Below, piece after piece: positions 40,642 to 48,376 of a DNA stretch of 58,304 bases. The translations under genes were made by a program, and so were the position numbers. The stretch is taken from contig NZ_BSSE01000038.1 of assembly GCF_030268965.1 (NCBI RefSeq), positions 1 through 58,304 of the forward strand. Reading direction: 5' to 3'. This DNA is from Microtetraspora sp. NBRC 16547. GTDB lineage: Bacteria > Actinomycetota > Actinomycetes > Streptosporangiales > Streptosporangiaceae. The stretch's first letter is position 1. The number at the start of each line of letters is the position of its first letter. The notes beneath the pieces are model-generated. The model ran no database searches and had not been told where the DNA came from. It saw only the letters and a list, made by a program, of their open reading frames with translations.

Positions 40642-40665
40642 ATACTGAGTATGCATACTCAGTAT
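40642..40665. promoter_or_regulatory. Perfect 24-bp palindrome, putative PadR operator
   Basis: ATACTGAGTATG (40642-40653) is followed directly by its exact reverse complement (40654-40665). Each half is itself an 11-bp dyad ATACT-N-AGTAT. It ends 2 nt before the padR ATG and contains the -10-like CATACT at 40654-40659. Bound protein would block the promoter, so autorepression of the padR-ABC operon is likely. Confidence 0.75.
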
Positions 40666-40667
40666 TC

Positions 40668-41183
40668 ATGACGATCCGGCACGGCCTGCTGGCGCTGCTC
40701 ACCCAGGGGCCTCGGTACGGGTACCAGCTACGCGCGGAGTTCGAGGCGTCCACAGGGGCGACCTGGCCGCTCAACATCGGCCAGGTCTACACGACGCTCT
40801 CGCGCATGGAGCGGGACGGGCTGGTCGCCCCCGGTGAGCAGGACGATCAGGGCCGCGTGGTCTACGCCATCACCGAGAAGGGCCGGGCCGAGCTCGACCG
40901 ATGGTTCGCCACACCGGTCGCCCAGGCCGACCGGCCGCGTGACGAGCTGGTCATCAAGCTCGCCATGGCCATCACCGCTCCGGGGGTCGACGTCGCGCGG
41001 GTCGTGCAGGCCCAGCGTTCCGCGACCATGCGGACCCTGCAGGAGCTCACGCGGGCCAAGCGCGGTGCGGCCATCGCCCAGCGGCTCGTCCTCGACTCCA
41101 TGATCTTCCAGGCCGAGGCCGAGCAACGCTGGCTCGCGCACTGCGAGGCCGTCCTCGCCGCGTCCCCCAAGGAGGGCACATGA
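40668..41183 (+). CDS. PadR-family transcriptional regulator
   Basis: This 171-residue protein has a winged helix-turn-helix (HGLLALLTQGPRYGYQLRAE, then IGQVYTTLSRMERDGLV) and a C-terminal helical dimerisation domain (Vir_act_alpha_C type). Tyr-containing YTTLSRMERDGL is the usual PadR recognition helix. ATG 40668 was chosen over GTG/ATG codons further up because the palindrome and -10 lie directly in front. The mRNA appears leaderless. The stop overlaps the start of the ABC ATPase gene, so regulator and transporter form one operon. Confidence 0.9.
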   Translation: MTIRHGLLALLTQGPRYGYQLRAEFEASTGATWPLNIGQVYTTLSRMERDGLVAPGEQDDQGRVVYAITEKGRAELDRWFATPVAQADRPRDELVIKLAMAITAPGVDVARVVQAQRSATMRTLQELTRAKRGAAIAQRLVLDSMIFQAEAEQRWLAHCEAVLAASPKEGT

Positions 41184-41917
41184 CACCACACGATCCAGAT
41201 TCGGATACGGCCGCCGCCGTCGTCGTGGCGCGGCTCATCGAGGTGAGCCGCGTGCACGGCGAGGGCGCCGGAGCCGTGCACGCGCTGAAGGGGGTGAGCC
41301 TCGACGTCGCGGCGGGAGAGCTGGTCGCGGTGATGGGACCGTCCGGATCGGGCAAGTCCACCCTCCTCAACCTCGCCGGCGGCCTCGACCGCCCGACGTC
41401 GGGAACCGTCCAGGTCGAAGGCGTCGAACTCGGAGAGCTGTCCGCCGCCGGCCTGGCCGCGCTGCGCAGGCGGAGCGTCGGATACGTGTTCCAGGACCTC
41501 AACCTCATCCCGTCGCTGACCGCCGTGGAGAATGTCATGCTTCCCCGCGAGCTGGACGGGGTCCGTACGGCGAGGGCGCGCAAGGAGGCCCTGGCCGTAC
41601 TGGAGGAGGTCGGCGCGGGCGACCTGGCGGACCGGTTCCCGGAGGAGATGTCCGGCGGCCAGCGGCAGCGGGTGGCGATCGCCCGGGCGCTCGTGGGGGA
41701 GCGGCGGCTGCTCCTCGCCGATGAGCCGACCGGCGCGGTCGACACTCTCATCGGTGACGAGATCCTGAAGCTTCTCCGGGGACGGGCGGACGCCGGAGCC
41801 GCCGTCCTGGTCGTCACCCACGAGCCCAGGTACGCCGCCTGGGCCGACCGGGTGGTGTTCCTGAAAGACGGGGAGATCGTCGACTCCGCCGAGACCGGGT
41901 TGGTGAGCGCCAGATGA
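41180..41917 (+). CDS. ABC transporter ATPase (MacB/LolD type)
   Basis: This 245-residue nucleotide-binding protein has Walker A GPSGSGKSTLLN, Q-loop VFQDLNLIPSLT, signature MSGGQRQRVAIARAL, Walker B LLLADEPTGAVD and a switch His in VVTHEPRYAAWADR. The sequence fits the family that partners FtsX-like permeases. It overlaps padR and the permease gene by ATGA at both ends. Confidence 0.95.
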   Translation: MTPHDPDSDTAAAVVVARLIEVSRVHGEGAGAVHALKGVSLDVAAGELVAVMGPSGSGKSTLLNLAGGLDRPTSGTVQVEGVELGELSAAGLAALRRRSVGYVFQDLNLIPSLTAVENVMLPRELDGVRTARARKEALAVLEEVGAGDLADRFPEEMSGGQRQRVAIARALVGERRLLLADEPTGAVDTLIGDEILKLLRGRADAGAAVLVVTHEPRYAAWADRVVFLKDGEIVDSAETGLVSAR

Positions 41918-44535
41918 GCTCGCTTCGCGCCGCGTTGCGGATCGCCCGCCGCGACGCCTGGCGGGCGAAGGGCCGCAGCCTCCTCATCATGATCATGATC
42001 GGGTTGCCGGTGCTCGCCGTCACTGTCGCGAGCACGTACTGGGCGACCAGTGAGCTGGATCCGCGCGAGCGGCTCGCCTGGGACATGGGCTCAGCCGCCG
42101 CGTTGGTGACCGACACGGGCCTGGCCGACTCCATCAGGCAGAGCGCCACGCAGCCCGTCTGGTTCGTGCCCGACAAGGCCGAGCCAAATGACCGGCCTCC
42201 GATGACGAAGGCCGAGATCGAGGCCGTGCTCGGCCCGGGCGCCCGCGTGATCCCGTTGTCGCAGGGATACGTGGACTATCAGGATCGCGACGGCTACTTG
42301 GGGGCGCTGGTTCTCGAGGTGGACGCGCGCGATCCCATGACGCGGGGCATGTTCCACCTGCTCAGCGGCCGGTTCCCACAGGAGCCCGGTGAGGTCGCGG
42401 TGAGCGACAGCGTCGGCGTGCCGGTGGGAAGCACGCTGCGCGTCACCAGGGCCGGCGTCGCGAAGCAGGTGGTCGGCGTCGTGGCGGCCTTCCCCTCCGC
42501 CGCCGGCTATGAGCGCCGCCAGATCATCGCCCTGCCAGGGACGTTGCTGGGCAGCATGGACGATCCCGGCCGCCAGAGCCGCTGGCTCGTCGACTCCCCG
42601 GGGCCCGTGACGTGGGACCAGGTGCGCCAGGCGAACCTGAAAGGGCTCACCGTGCTGTCGAGGGCCGTACTCGACGATCCGCCGCCGACCGGAGCCCGGC
42701 CGGACGACGCGCTGGAGGGGGCCGGCCCCGACTTGCAGAACGCCCAGGCGGCGGCACTGCTCACCGCGATCCTTGTGATCGAGGTCGTCCTGCTCGCCGG
42801 GCCGGCCTTCGCGGTCGGGCTGCGGCGTCGGCGCCGGGAACTGGCGCTGATCGCCGCCCAGGGCGGGTCGGCCCGCCAGCTGAAGCTGATCGTGATCTTC
42901 GACGGCCTGGTCCTGGGAGCAGGCGCCTCCGTGCTCGGAGCGGTTCTGGGCGTGGGCGTGGCCCGCGTCGTCGTCTCCGTTCTCGGCCAGTGGCCCGGCG
43001 GCGACTTGGGGCCGTTCGATGTGCCCGTCGGTCAGGTCGCCCTCGTCGTCGTGCTGGGCACGCTGAGCGGGCTGGCCGCCGCAGTCGTGCCGGCCGTACA
43101 GGCGGCCCGCTGGGACGTGGCCGCGACCCTGGCCGGACGGCACGACAGGCGTCGTGACCGCGCCGGGCGGCCCCTGCTGGGAACGCTCCTCGTCATGGTG
43201 GGCCTCGCGGCCCTCACGTACGGCACCTGGAAGGGGTACAACGCCGTCCTCGCAGGGGCGCTGCTCGGCCAGCTCGGCCTCATCATGGTCACGCCATGGC
43301 TGATCAGCCGCATCGGTCCCGTGGCCGGGCGCCTCCCACTGCCGCTCCGGCTGGCCGTCCGCGACGGTGTCCGCAACCGCGGCCGTACGGCACCCGCCGT
43401 CGTGGCGGTCATGGCGGCGACCGCCGCGTTCAGCACGGTCTCGGTCGCGATGGCCAGCGAGGTCGCCCTCTGGGTGCAAATCTCTGGCCGTGCGCACGTG
43501 CCGGTTACGACCGCCGTCTATGGAGACGACGTGACCGAGGAGTCGTGGCGCGCGATCCGACCCGTCGTGGAGAAGACCCTGCCGGGCGTGCCGCTGGTTG
43601 AGGCCCTCGTGCCCGTGGACGTCAAGAGGGGTCCGCTGTCCATCCAATTGCCGGACCGGGGATGCGACGAATGTCGCGTGCTGGGAAGCCCGCTGGGCGA
43701 ACTCCCCCTGGGCGGTTCCGATCTGCTGCGCTATGTGCTGGGCCGCACGGACCCGGGTGCTGAGGCGGCGCTGGCCGCGGGTCGGGCCGTCGTGTTCAAC
43801 CCCGCGGCCGTCAGGAACGACGAGGTGCGGCTCACCCTGATCACCGCGAACCCACTCACGGACGAGGAGCCGGTTCCGGTGTCCTTGCCCGCGACGCTCG
43901 TGCGGGTGGACGGCCCCACGGTGGTAGCCGGGGTGGCTCCAGCGTCCGCCTTCACCTCGCGCGGGTACGGGGTGAAGCTCACGCACCTCCTCGTCGACCC
44001 ACGGGTCAAGCGGCTGACGCCGACCGACGAGCAGCGGCTGCACGACTCCGTCCTGCCGGTGACGTCGAAGGTGAAGATCATGGAGAGTCGGGATCCGGGA
44101 ACGCCACCTGCCCTGCTGGTGTACGCGATCGCGACGGGCGTGATCGTGCTCGGCGCGACCTTCACCGCGACGGCTCTCGCGGCGGCGGACTCGCGAAGGG
44201 ATCTGGACACGCTATCCGCCACGGGCGCGCGGCCGCGGACCCGCCGGGCGGTGGTCGCCGGGCAGGCCGCGTTCATCGCCGGTCTCGGTGTCCCGGCCGG
44301 CCTGGTCGCCGGGCTGGCGCCCGGGGCGGCCCTCGCCACGCGGACCGCGATCCAGCTCGGAGGACTGCCTCCTGACATGGCACTCAACGGCTACCGGCTG
44401 CCGCCCCTGGAGATCGGGGTCACCGTGCCGTGGCTGACTTTCGCCGTCGTGGCCGTGGGGCTGCCGCTGGTGGCCGCTCTCGTGGCCGGCGCGTTCGCCC
44501 GCACCCGCGTGCGGCTCTCCCGCCGGGTGGCATGA
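41914..44535 (+). CDS. FtsX-like ABC transporter permease
   Basis: This 873-residue permease has an N-terminal helix (SLLIMIMIGLPVLAVTVAST), a large extracytoplasmic region, and about ten membrane segments in two FtsX-like domains (around residues 285-400 and 720-870). Mechanotransmission-type proteins of this kind usually export antimicrobial peptides or lipoproteins, or sense them. The substrate is unknown. A CxxC pair occurs in DRGCDECRVLG. It is the third gene of the padR operon, and a bidirectional terminator follows. Confidence 0.9.
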   Translation: MSSLRAALRIARRDAWRAKGRSLLIMIMIGLPVLAVTVASTYWATSELDPRERLAWDMGSAAALVTDTGLADSIRQSATQPVWFVPDKAEPNDRPPMTKAEIEAVLGPGARVIPLSQGYVDYQDRDGYLGALVLEVDARDPMTRGMFHLLSGRFPQEPGEVAVSDSVGVPVGSTLRVTRAGVAKQVVGVVAAFPSAAGYERRQIIALPGTLLGSMDDPGRQSRWLVDSPGPVTWDQVRQANLKGLTVLSRAVLDDPPPTGARPDDALEGAGPDLQNAQAAALLTAILVIEVVLLAGPAFAVGLRRRRRELALIAAQGGSARQLKLIVIFDGLVLGAGASVLGAVLGVGVARVVVSVLGQWPGGDLGPFDVPVGQVALVVVLGTLSGLAAAVVPAVQAARWDVAATLAGRHDRRRDRAGRPLLGTLLVMVGLAALTYGTWKGYNAVLAGALLGQLGLIMVTPWLISRIGPVAGRLPLPLRLAVRDGVRNRGRTAPAVVAVMAATAAFSTVSVAMASEVALWVQISGRAHVPVTTAVYGDDVTEESWRAIRPVVEKTLPGVPLVEALVPVDVKRGPLSIQLPDRGCDECRVLGSPLGELPLGGSDLLRYVLGRTDPGAEAALAAGRAVVFNPAAVRNDEVRLTLITANPLTDEEPVPVSLPATLVRVDGPTVVAGVAPASAFTSRGYGVKLTHLLVDPRVKRLTPTDEQRLHDSVLPVTSKVKIMESRDPGTPPALLVYAIATGVIVLGATFTATALAAADSRRDLDTLSATGARPRTRRAVVAGQAAFIAGLGVPAGLVAGLAPGAALATRTAIQLGGLPPDMALNGYRLPPLEIGVTVPWLTFAVVAVGLPLVAALVAGAFARTRVRLSRRVA

Positions 44536-44566
44536 GCCTGGGATGACGCCGCCCTTCGGCGGATAC

Positions 44567-44595
44567 GGGGGACGCCGCGAGAGTCGGCGTCCCCC
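44567..44595. terminator. Bidirectional terminator hairpin
   Basis: GGGGGACGCCG (44567-44577) pairs perfectly with CGGCGTCCCCC (44585-44595) across a 7-nt loop, between the permease and the convergent methyltransferase gene. Confidence 0.8.
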
Positions 44596-44598
44596 TGT

Positions 44599-45465
44599 TC
44601 ACCGCGTGCGCGGCCTGGCGTGGCCGTTGCCGCCCGGCAGGGTGACACGGATCTTGGACTGCTTGGGCGGGAGCCGTTCCCAGTCCTCCATGAACGTCGC
44701 CACCAGGCCGTGCCGCGCGGCCAGATCCACCAGCGTCTCGGTGTGGTAGTAGAAGTCCTCGCGGAGCACCTGGTGCTCCTTGCCCTCGGTGCGGTCGAAG
44801 GTGAAGTCGAACCAGCCGCCGGGCTTGAGGACACGCCCCACGTGCGCCAGGCACTCCTCGATCACGTGCAGCGGAGAGTGGGAGAACACGCTGTGCGCGT
44901 GGACCACGTCGAAGTGCTGGTCCGGCAGGAACGTGAACTTCAGGTCCCTGACCGGCGTGAGGTGGGGGAGCTTCTCCCGCAGGCCGTACTCCACGATCGT
45001 GTTCTGTGCCGCGACGAGGATGTCGGGCGAGATGTCGATGCCGAAGTAGTGGCCCGTGTCCAGATAGTCGATCAGCAACCGGCCCGCGCGCAGGTTGCCG
45101 CAGCCGATCTCCAGGACATGGTGCTCCGGCCGCAGGCCGTGCTTGAGCAGGTAGTCGAACTGCGTGCGCCCCATCTTGATCCAGCGTTCGCGTGACCTGC
45201 TGCCCACCGCCGAGTAAGGGCTGCGCGCGGTGTCCGACCGCATCACGGCCCGGTAGTAGCTCGTGTGGTCGGGGCTGCGCAGGCGCAGCCAGGTGTCTCT
45301 CGCCAGGCGGCGGACGTGGCGCGGGACCCTGCCCGGGTGCCGGATGGCGTAGACGGCCTGGCGGACGAGACTTGAACGATCCTTGTTGTGCACCGTGGTT
45401 TCCGTTTGGCTCGGCGTGGTCGCGCTGGTCCCGTCGAGGATGTCAGTAATCGACCGGTCACGCAC
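44599..45465 (-). CDS. Class I SAM-dependent methyltransferase
   Basis: This 288-residue protein has the SAM-binding motif HHVLEIGCGNLRAGRLL near residue 120, an acidic motif YFGIDISPDILVAAQ, and post-motif LKPGGWFDFTFDRTEG. A basic N-terminal region (RHPGRVPRHVRRLARDTWLR) precedes the domain. The substrate is unknown. GTG 45465 is the longest start; no clear SD is visible. It sits alone between the padR operon and the GPH transporter gene. Confidence 0.85.
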   Translation of the reverse strand: MRDRSITDILDGTSATTPSQTETTVHNKDRSSLVRQAVYAIRHPGRVPRHVRRLARDTWLRLRSPDHTSYYRAVMRSDTARSPYSAVGSRSRERWIKMGRTQFDYLLKHGLRPEHHVLEIGCGNLRAGRLLIDYLDTGHYFGIDISPDILVAAQNTIVEYGLREKLPHLTPVRDLKFTFLPDQHFDVVHAHSVFSHSPLHVIEECLAHVGRVLKPGGWFDFTFDRTEGKEHQVLREDFYYHTETLVDLAARHGLVATFMEDWERLPPKQSKIRVTLPGGNGHARPRTR

Positions 45466-45549
45466 GGTTACCGGACGGGACGGATCGGACGACCTTCCCG
45501 GACCGCCGCCGCCGGTCGGGTGGCGCGCCGTGACGCGGGCGGTCGGGCA

Positions 45550-46905
45550 TCAGGTGGCCGAGAGAGCGGTCGCGCGCGCCATGCGCTCGGCGGTCAGGTC
45601 GTACTTCAGCGTCATCAGCACGCCGGCCAGCGTGATCAGCGCAGGGACGACGGTCAGACCGACGATCACCGCGGTGTACGCGCTGTCCGGCTGAGTGACA
45701 GGGTTCGCCGGGTCGGAGGAGATGAAGCCGCCGACGGTGAGCACCACGCCGTAGATCGTCACGCCGAACGCCTGCACCGCGCTCTCCACCGCCGTCCACA
45801 GGCCGGTGAACACGCCGCCGCGGCGCTTGCCGCTGACCGCGCCGTCGTACGCGATGACGTCGGCGAGCATGGAGAACCCCAGCAGCTGCAGCCCCGCGTA
45901 ACCCACACCGACCATCACCACGCACAGGTGCGCGTACAGCGAGCCGAGTAGCGGGGTGGCCACGGCGAGCAGCGCGCCGACGGTGAACAGCGCGCCGGAG
46001 AGGATCATGGCGCCGCGCTTGTCCAGCCTGCGGGCGAGCCACACCCACAGCGGCATCGTGACCAGCATCGGGCCGACGAGCGCGGCGAACAGGGTGCTGG
46101 TGGCACCGGTGTCGCCCAGCGTGTACGCGGCGAAGTAGGGCGCGCCCGCGAGCATCACGCCCGCCGCGAGGGTCTGCGCGCTGCACAGGGCGAGCAGCCA
46201 CAGGAACGGCTTCGACGTGCGCGCGGCGGCGAGTTGGCCGCGCAGCGTGCCCTCGGCCTTCTGCGGCCCGGTGAACGGGGCGCGCGCGGTGCCGAAGAAC
46301 GAGCCGAACATGGAGACCAGCAGGACGGCGGCGAAGATCAGGCCCATCTGCCGGTAGCCCTCGATCGACTTCCCGGCGAGGGCGGGCGCGAGGATCCCGC
46401 TCATCGCGATCGCGATCGCGATGAAGACCATCCGCCACTGCAGCAGCGACGTCCGCTCGTGGTAGTCCGTGGTCATCTCGGCCGGCATCGCCTTGTACGG
46501 CACCTCGTACAGCGCGTATCCGGTGGCGGCGACCAGGAACGTCACCCCCACGAAGAGTGCGGCGGCGGTGCCGGTCAGCGGCGGCCCGATGAACATCAGC
46601 GCGAAGGAAAGCGGCAGGATGATCGACCCGGCGAGCATCCACGGGCGGCGCGGCCCCCAGCGCGAGACCGTACGGTCCGACCACTGGCCGACCAGGGTGT
46701 TGATGACGAGATCCCATGCTTTGGGCAGGAAGACGATGACCCCCGCCAGCAGCGCGGGCACCGCCAGCACGTCGGTCATGTAGATCAGCAGGAGTAGGCC
46801 GGGGATCGCGGAGAAGTTGGCGGTGCAGAACGACCCGACGGCATAGCCGAGCCGAACGCCACGGGACACGGTCAGGGGGGAGGGCGTCGCCGCCGGGAAG
46901 ACCAT
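45550..46905 (-). CDS. GPH-type MFS transporter (melibiose permease-like)
   Basis: This protein of about 451 residues has 12 membrane segments and the glycoside-pentoside-hexuronide symporter layout: LGYAVGSFCTANFSAIPGLL at the start, the cytoplasmic loop VGQWSDRTVSRWGPRRPW between TM2 and TM3, and YEVPYKAMPAEMTTDYHERT. The Asp expected in the first helices for cation binding is seen only as KAWDLVIN. The substrate is unknown. ATG 46905 is preferred to TTG 46926. The upstream region is filled with two kinds of short tandem repeats. Confidence 0.82.
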   Translation of the reverse strand: MVFPAATPSPLTVSRGVRLGYAVGSFCTANFSAIPGLLLLIYMTDVLAVPALLAGVIVFLPKAWDLVINTLVGQWSDRTVSRWGPRRPWMLAGSIILPLSFALMFIGPPLTGTAAALFVGVTFLVAATGYALYEVPYKAMPAEMTTDYHERTSLLQWRMVFIAIAIAMSGILAPALAGKSIEGYRQMGLIFAAVLLVSMFGSFFGTARAPFTGPQKAEGTLRGQLAAARTSKPFLWLLALCSAQTLAAGVMLAGAPYFAAYTLGDTGATSTLFAALVGPMLVTMPLWVWLARRLDKRGAMILSGALFTVGALLAVATPLLGSLYAHLCVVMVGVGYAGLQLLGFSMLADVIAYDGAVSGKRRGGVFTGLWTAVESAVQAFGVTIYGVVLTVGGFISSDPANPVTQPDSAYTAVIVGLTVVPALITLAGVLMTLKYDLTAERMARATALSAT

Positions 46906-47040
46906 GGCGACATTCAAGCCGAGCAAGCGCCCGGCCGAAAGACACGCGCGGGGAACGATGAAGCCTCAGGTGCGACAACCGATGCCGTAAACGGTCCCGT
47001 CAACCGCGAGAGCGCGCCGCCGGAAGCCGCCGGAAGGCGT

Positions 47041-47228
47041 ACACCGAACACACGCGAACACACGCGAACACACGCGAACGCACAAGGATGCATGGGCAAA
47101 CGCAGGGCGCCCGCGGAGTCCCACCCCGGACGTCCACCCCGGACGTCCAGGCTGGACGTCCGGGCTGGACGTCCGGGCTGGACGTCTGCGCTGGATGGGC
47201 TGGACGTCCGGGCTAACCGCGGACGTCC
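47041..47228. repeat. 10-bp and 13-bp tandem repeats in one intergenic region
   Basis: The 307-bp gap upstream of the GPH transporter gene contains no gene. It holds three exact copies plus imperfect ones of CACGCGAACA (10-bp period, 47041-47083). From 47128 a 13-bp unit GGACGTCCGGGCT-like begins at 47128, 47141, 47154, 47167 and 47180, with further cores at 47202 and 47221. The last core lies inside the 3' end of the SseB-like gene. Confidence 0.8.
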
Positions 47229-48115
47229 GCGCAGACGACGTGCGCGCCGATCTCGATCATCCGGCGTTCCGTGTGGGCGTCCGCCACCCGTGCCATGAGG
47301 ACGGGCGCCTCGCTGGCCGCGAGCTGCGGCAGCCGGGCGCGGACCCCGCGGTGGATGTCCCGCACGATGTCCTCGGCCGCCGACGTGTGCACCTTGACGT
47401 GCAGCATGAGGCCGGACGAGCCGGAGACGGTGCGCGCCTCCGAGATCCACACGTGGTGGACGAGCGGCAGGTCGCCAAGGATCTCCGCGAGCGCCACCCG
47501 CAGCGCGGGCAGGATCGGATGGTGCGTCCGGCGGTACCCGGGATCGACCACCTGCATGGCGCCCGACAGGTGCTGCCGCGGCGCCGGAATCCAGGCCGGC
47601 GGCAGGGGGCCGGGCGAGGGGGAGGGCGTGGCGGCCGGGGCGGGAGCGCGCGCCGGAGTCGGAGGCGCCTGGGTCACCTGCGCCCGCGCGACGGTGGCCA
47701 TCGCGCCCGTGGCGTACGCGGTGGGGGCCGGGGCGGATCTCGGCGCGGACAGGGCGTGGGCGGCTCCGCTTCGCGCCGACGTGAGATAGCGCTGGAGATC
47801 CTCGATCGGCACGGCGGCCGCCGACGGGCCGGCCGCGTCGATCACGATCTCGCGCACGCCGGTGACGCGCTGGATGTCGAGGATGGTCTCGGCGTCGCAG
47901 GCCGAGAGGGAGTGGCTGCCCCGATGCCGGGCGTAGGTCGCCGGTGCGGTGTAACCGAGCAACACGCGCTCGCCGCTCTGCGTCGTGCCGAGCACGACGG
48001 AACGGTCAGGCCGGACGGCCACCAGGATTCCCCATTCGGCAAGGGCCGCGAGCAGACGTTGCGGGCTACCGTGCTGCGCGAGCACGTCGCCGAGAGAAGG
48101 GTTCCCGATGCTCAT
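47213..48115 (-). CDS. SseB-like domain protein
   Basis: This 300-residue protein has an N-terminal half resembling the SseB N-terminal domain (LLAALAEWGILVAVRPDRSV, VLLGYTAPATYARH, TGVREIVIDAAGP). An Ala/Pro-rich linker (PPTPARAPAPAATPSPSPGP) follows, then a C-terminal SseB-C-like segment (LPLVHHVWISEARTVSGSS, LMLHVKVHTSAAEDIVRDI). Such actinobacterial proteins are of unknown role, sometimes linked to type VII secretion. ATG 48115 has TATCGT on the minus strand 7 nt upstream and no SD, suggesting a leaderless mRNA. The final residues are encoded by a GGACGTCC repeat copy. Confidence 0.6.
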   Translation of the reverse strand: MSIGNPSLGDVLAQHGSPQRLLAALAEWGILVAVRPDRSVVLGTTQSGERVLLGYTAPATYARHRGSHSLSACDAETILDIQRVTGVREIVIDAAGPSAAAVPIEDLQRYLTSARSGAAHALSAPRSAPAPTAYATGAMATVARAQVTQAPPTPARAPAPAATPSPSPGPLPPAWIPAPRQHLSGAMQVVDPGYRRTHHPILPALRVALAEILGDLPLVHHVWISEARTVSGSSGLMLHVKVHTSAAEDIVRDIHRGVRARLPQLAASEAPVLMARVADAHTERRMIEIGAHVVCADVRG

Positions 48116-48122
48116 AGGCTGA

Positions 48123-48128
48123 ACGATA
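48123..48128 (-). promoter_or_regulatory. -10 box of the leaderless sseB-like gene
   Basis: On the minus strand TATCGT ends 7 nt before ATG 48115. No clear -35 is seen. Confidence 0.4.
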
Positions 48129-48181
48129 GGTAGCGAACCATGGCTTATCAGGCTAATCGTGAAGAATGCGTGCAATCAATA

Positions 48182-48270
48182 CCAAGATAGAGCCTCTCTG
48201 GATGGGACCGGTCCATCTTGGGTAATGCCATCAGTTAGCGAACATGTGAGTGAATCTCACGATTTCGTGA
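48182..48270. promoter_or_regulatory. Palindromes upstream of serA
   Basis: CCAAGAT (48182-48188) and ATCTTGG (48215-48221) are inverted copies enclosing a second dyad GGACCGGTCC (48205-48214). Further on, TCACGATTTCGTGA (48257-48270) has perfect TCACGA/TCGTGA arms. They lie 107-195 bp before serA. TAGACT at 48333-48338 is a candidate serA -10, so the palindromes would sit upstream of that promoter. Confidence 0.4.
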
Positions 48271-48376
48271 TGAGTCCGAAAGCCGCGTGTCTCGCATGCC
48301 GGTCGCTCGTGAGAGCTTTCACAAGCGGCGGATAGACTCACGCGTGTCCGTGCAGCCGCACTTCTAAGGATCGCCA

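Noticed and set aside
47128-47228. CRISPR array
   Set aside because: The unit is only 13 bp without unique spacers of regular length, and no cas genes are present.
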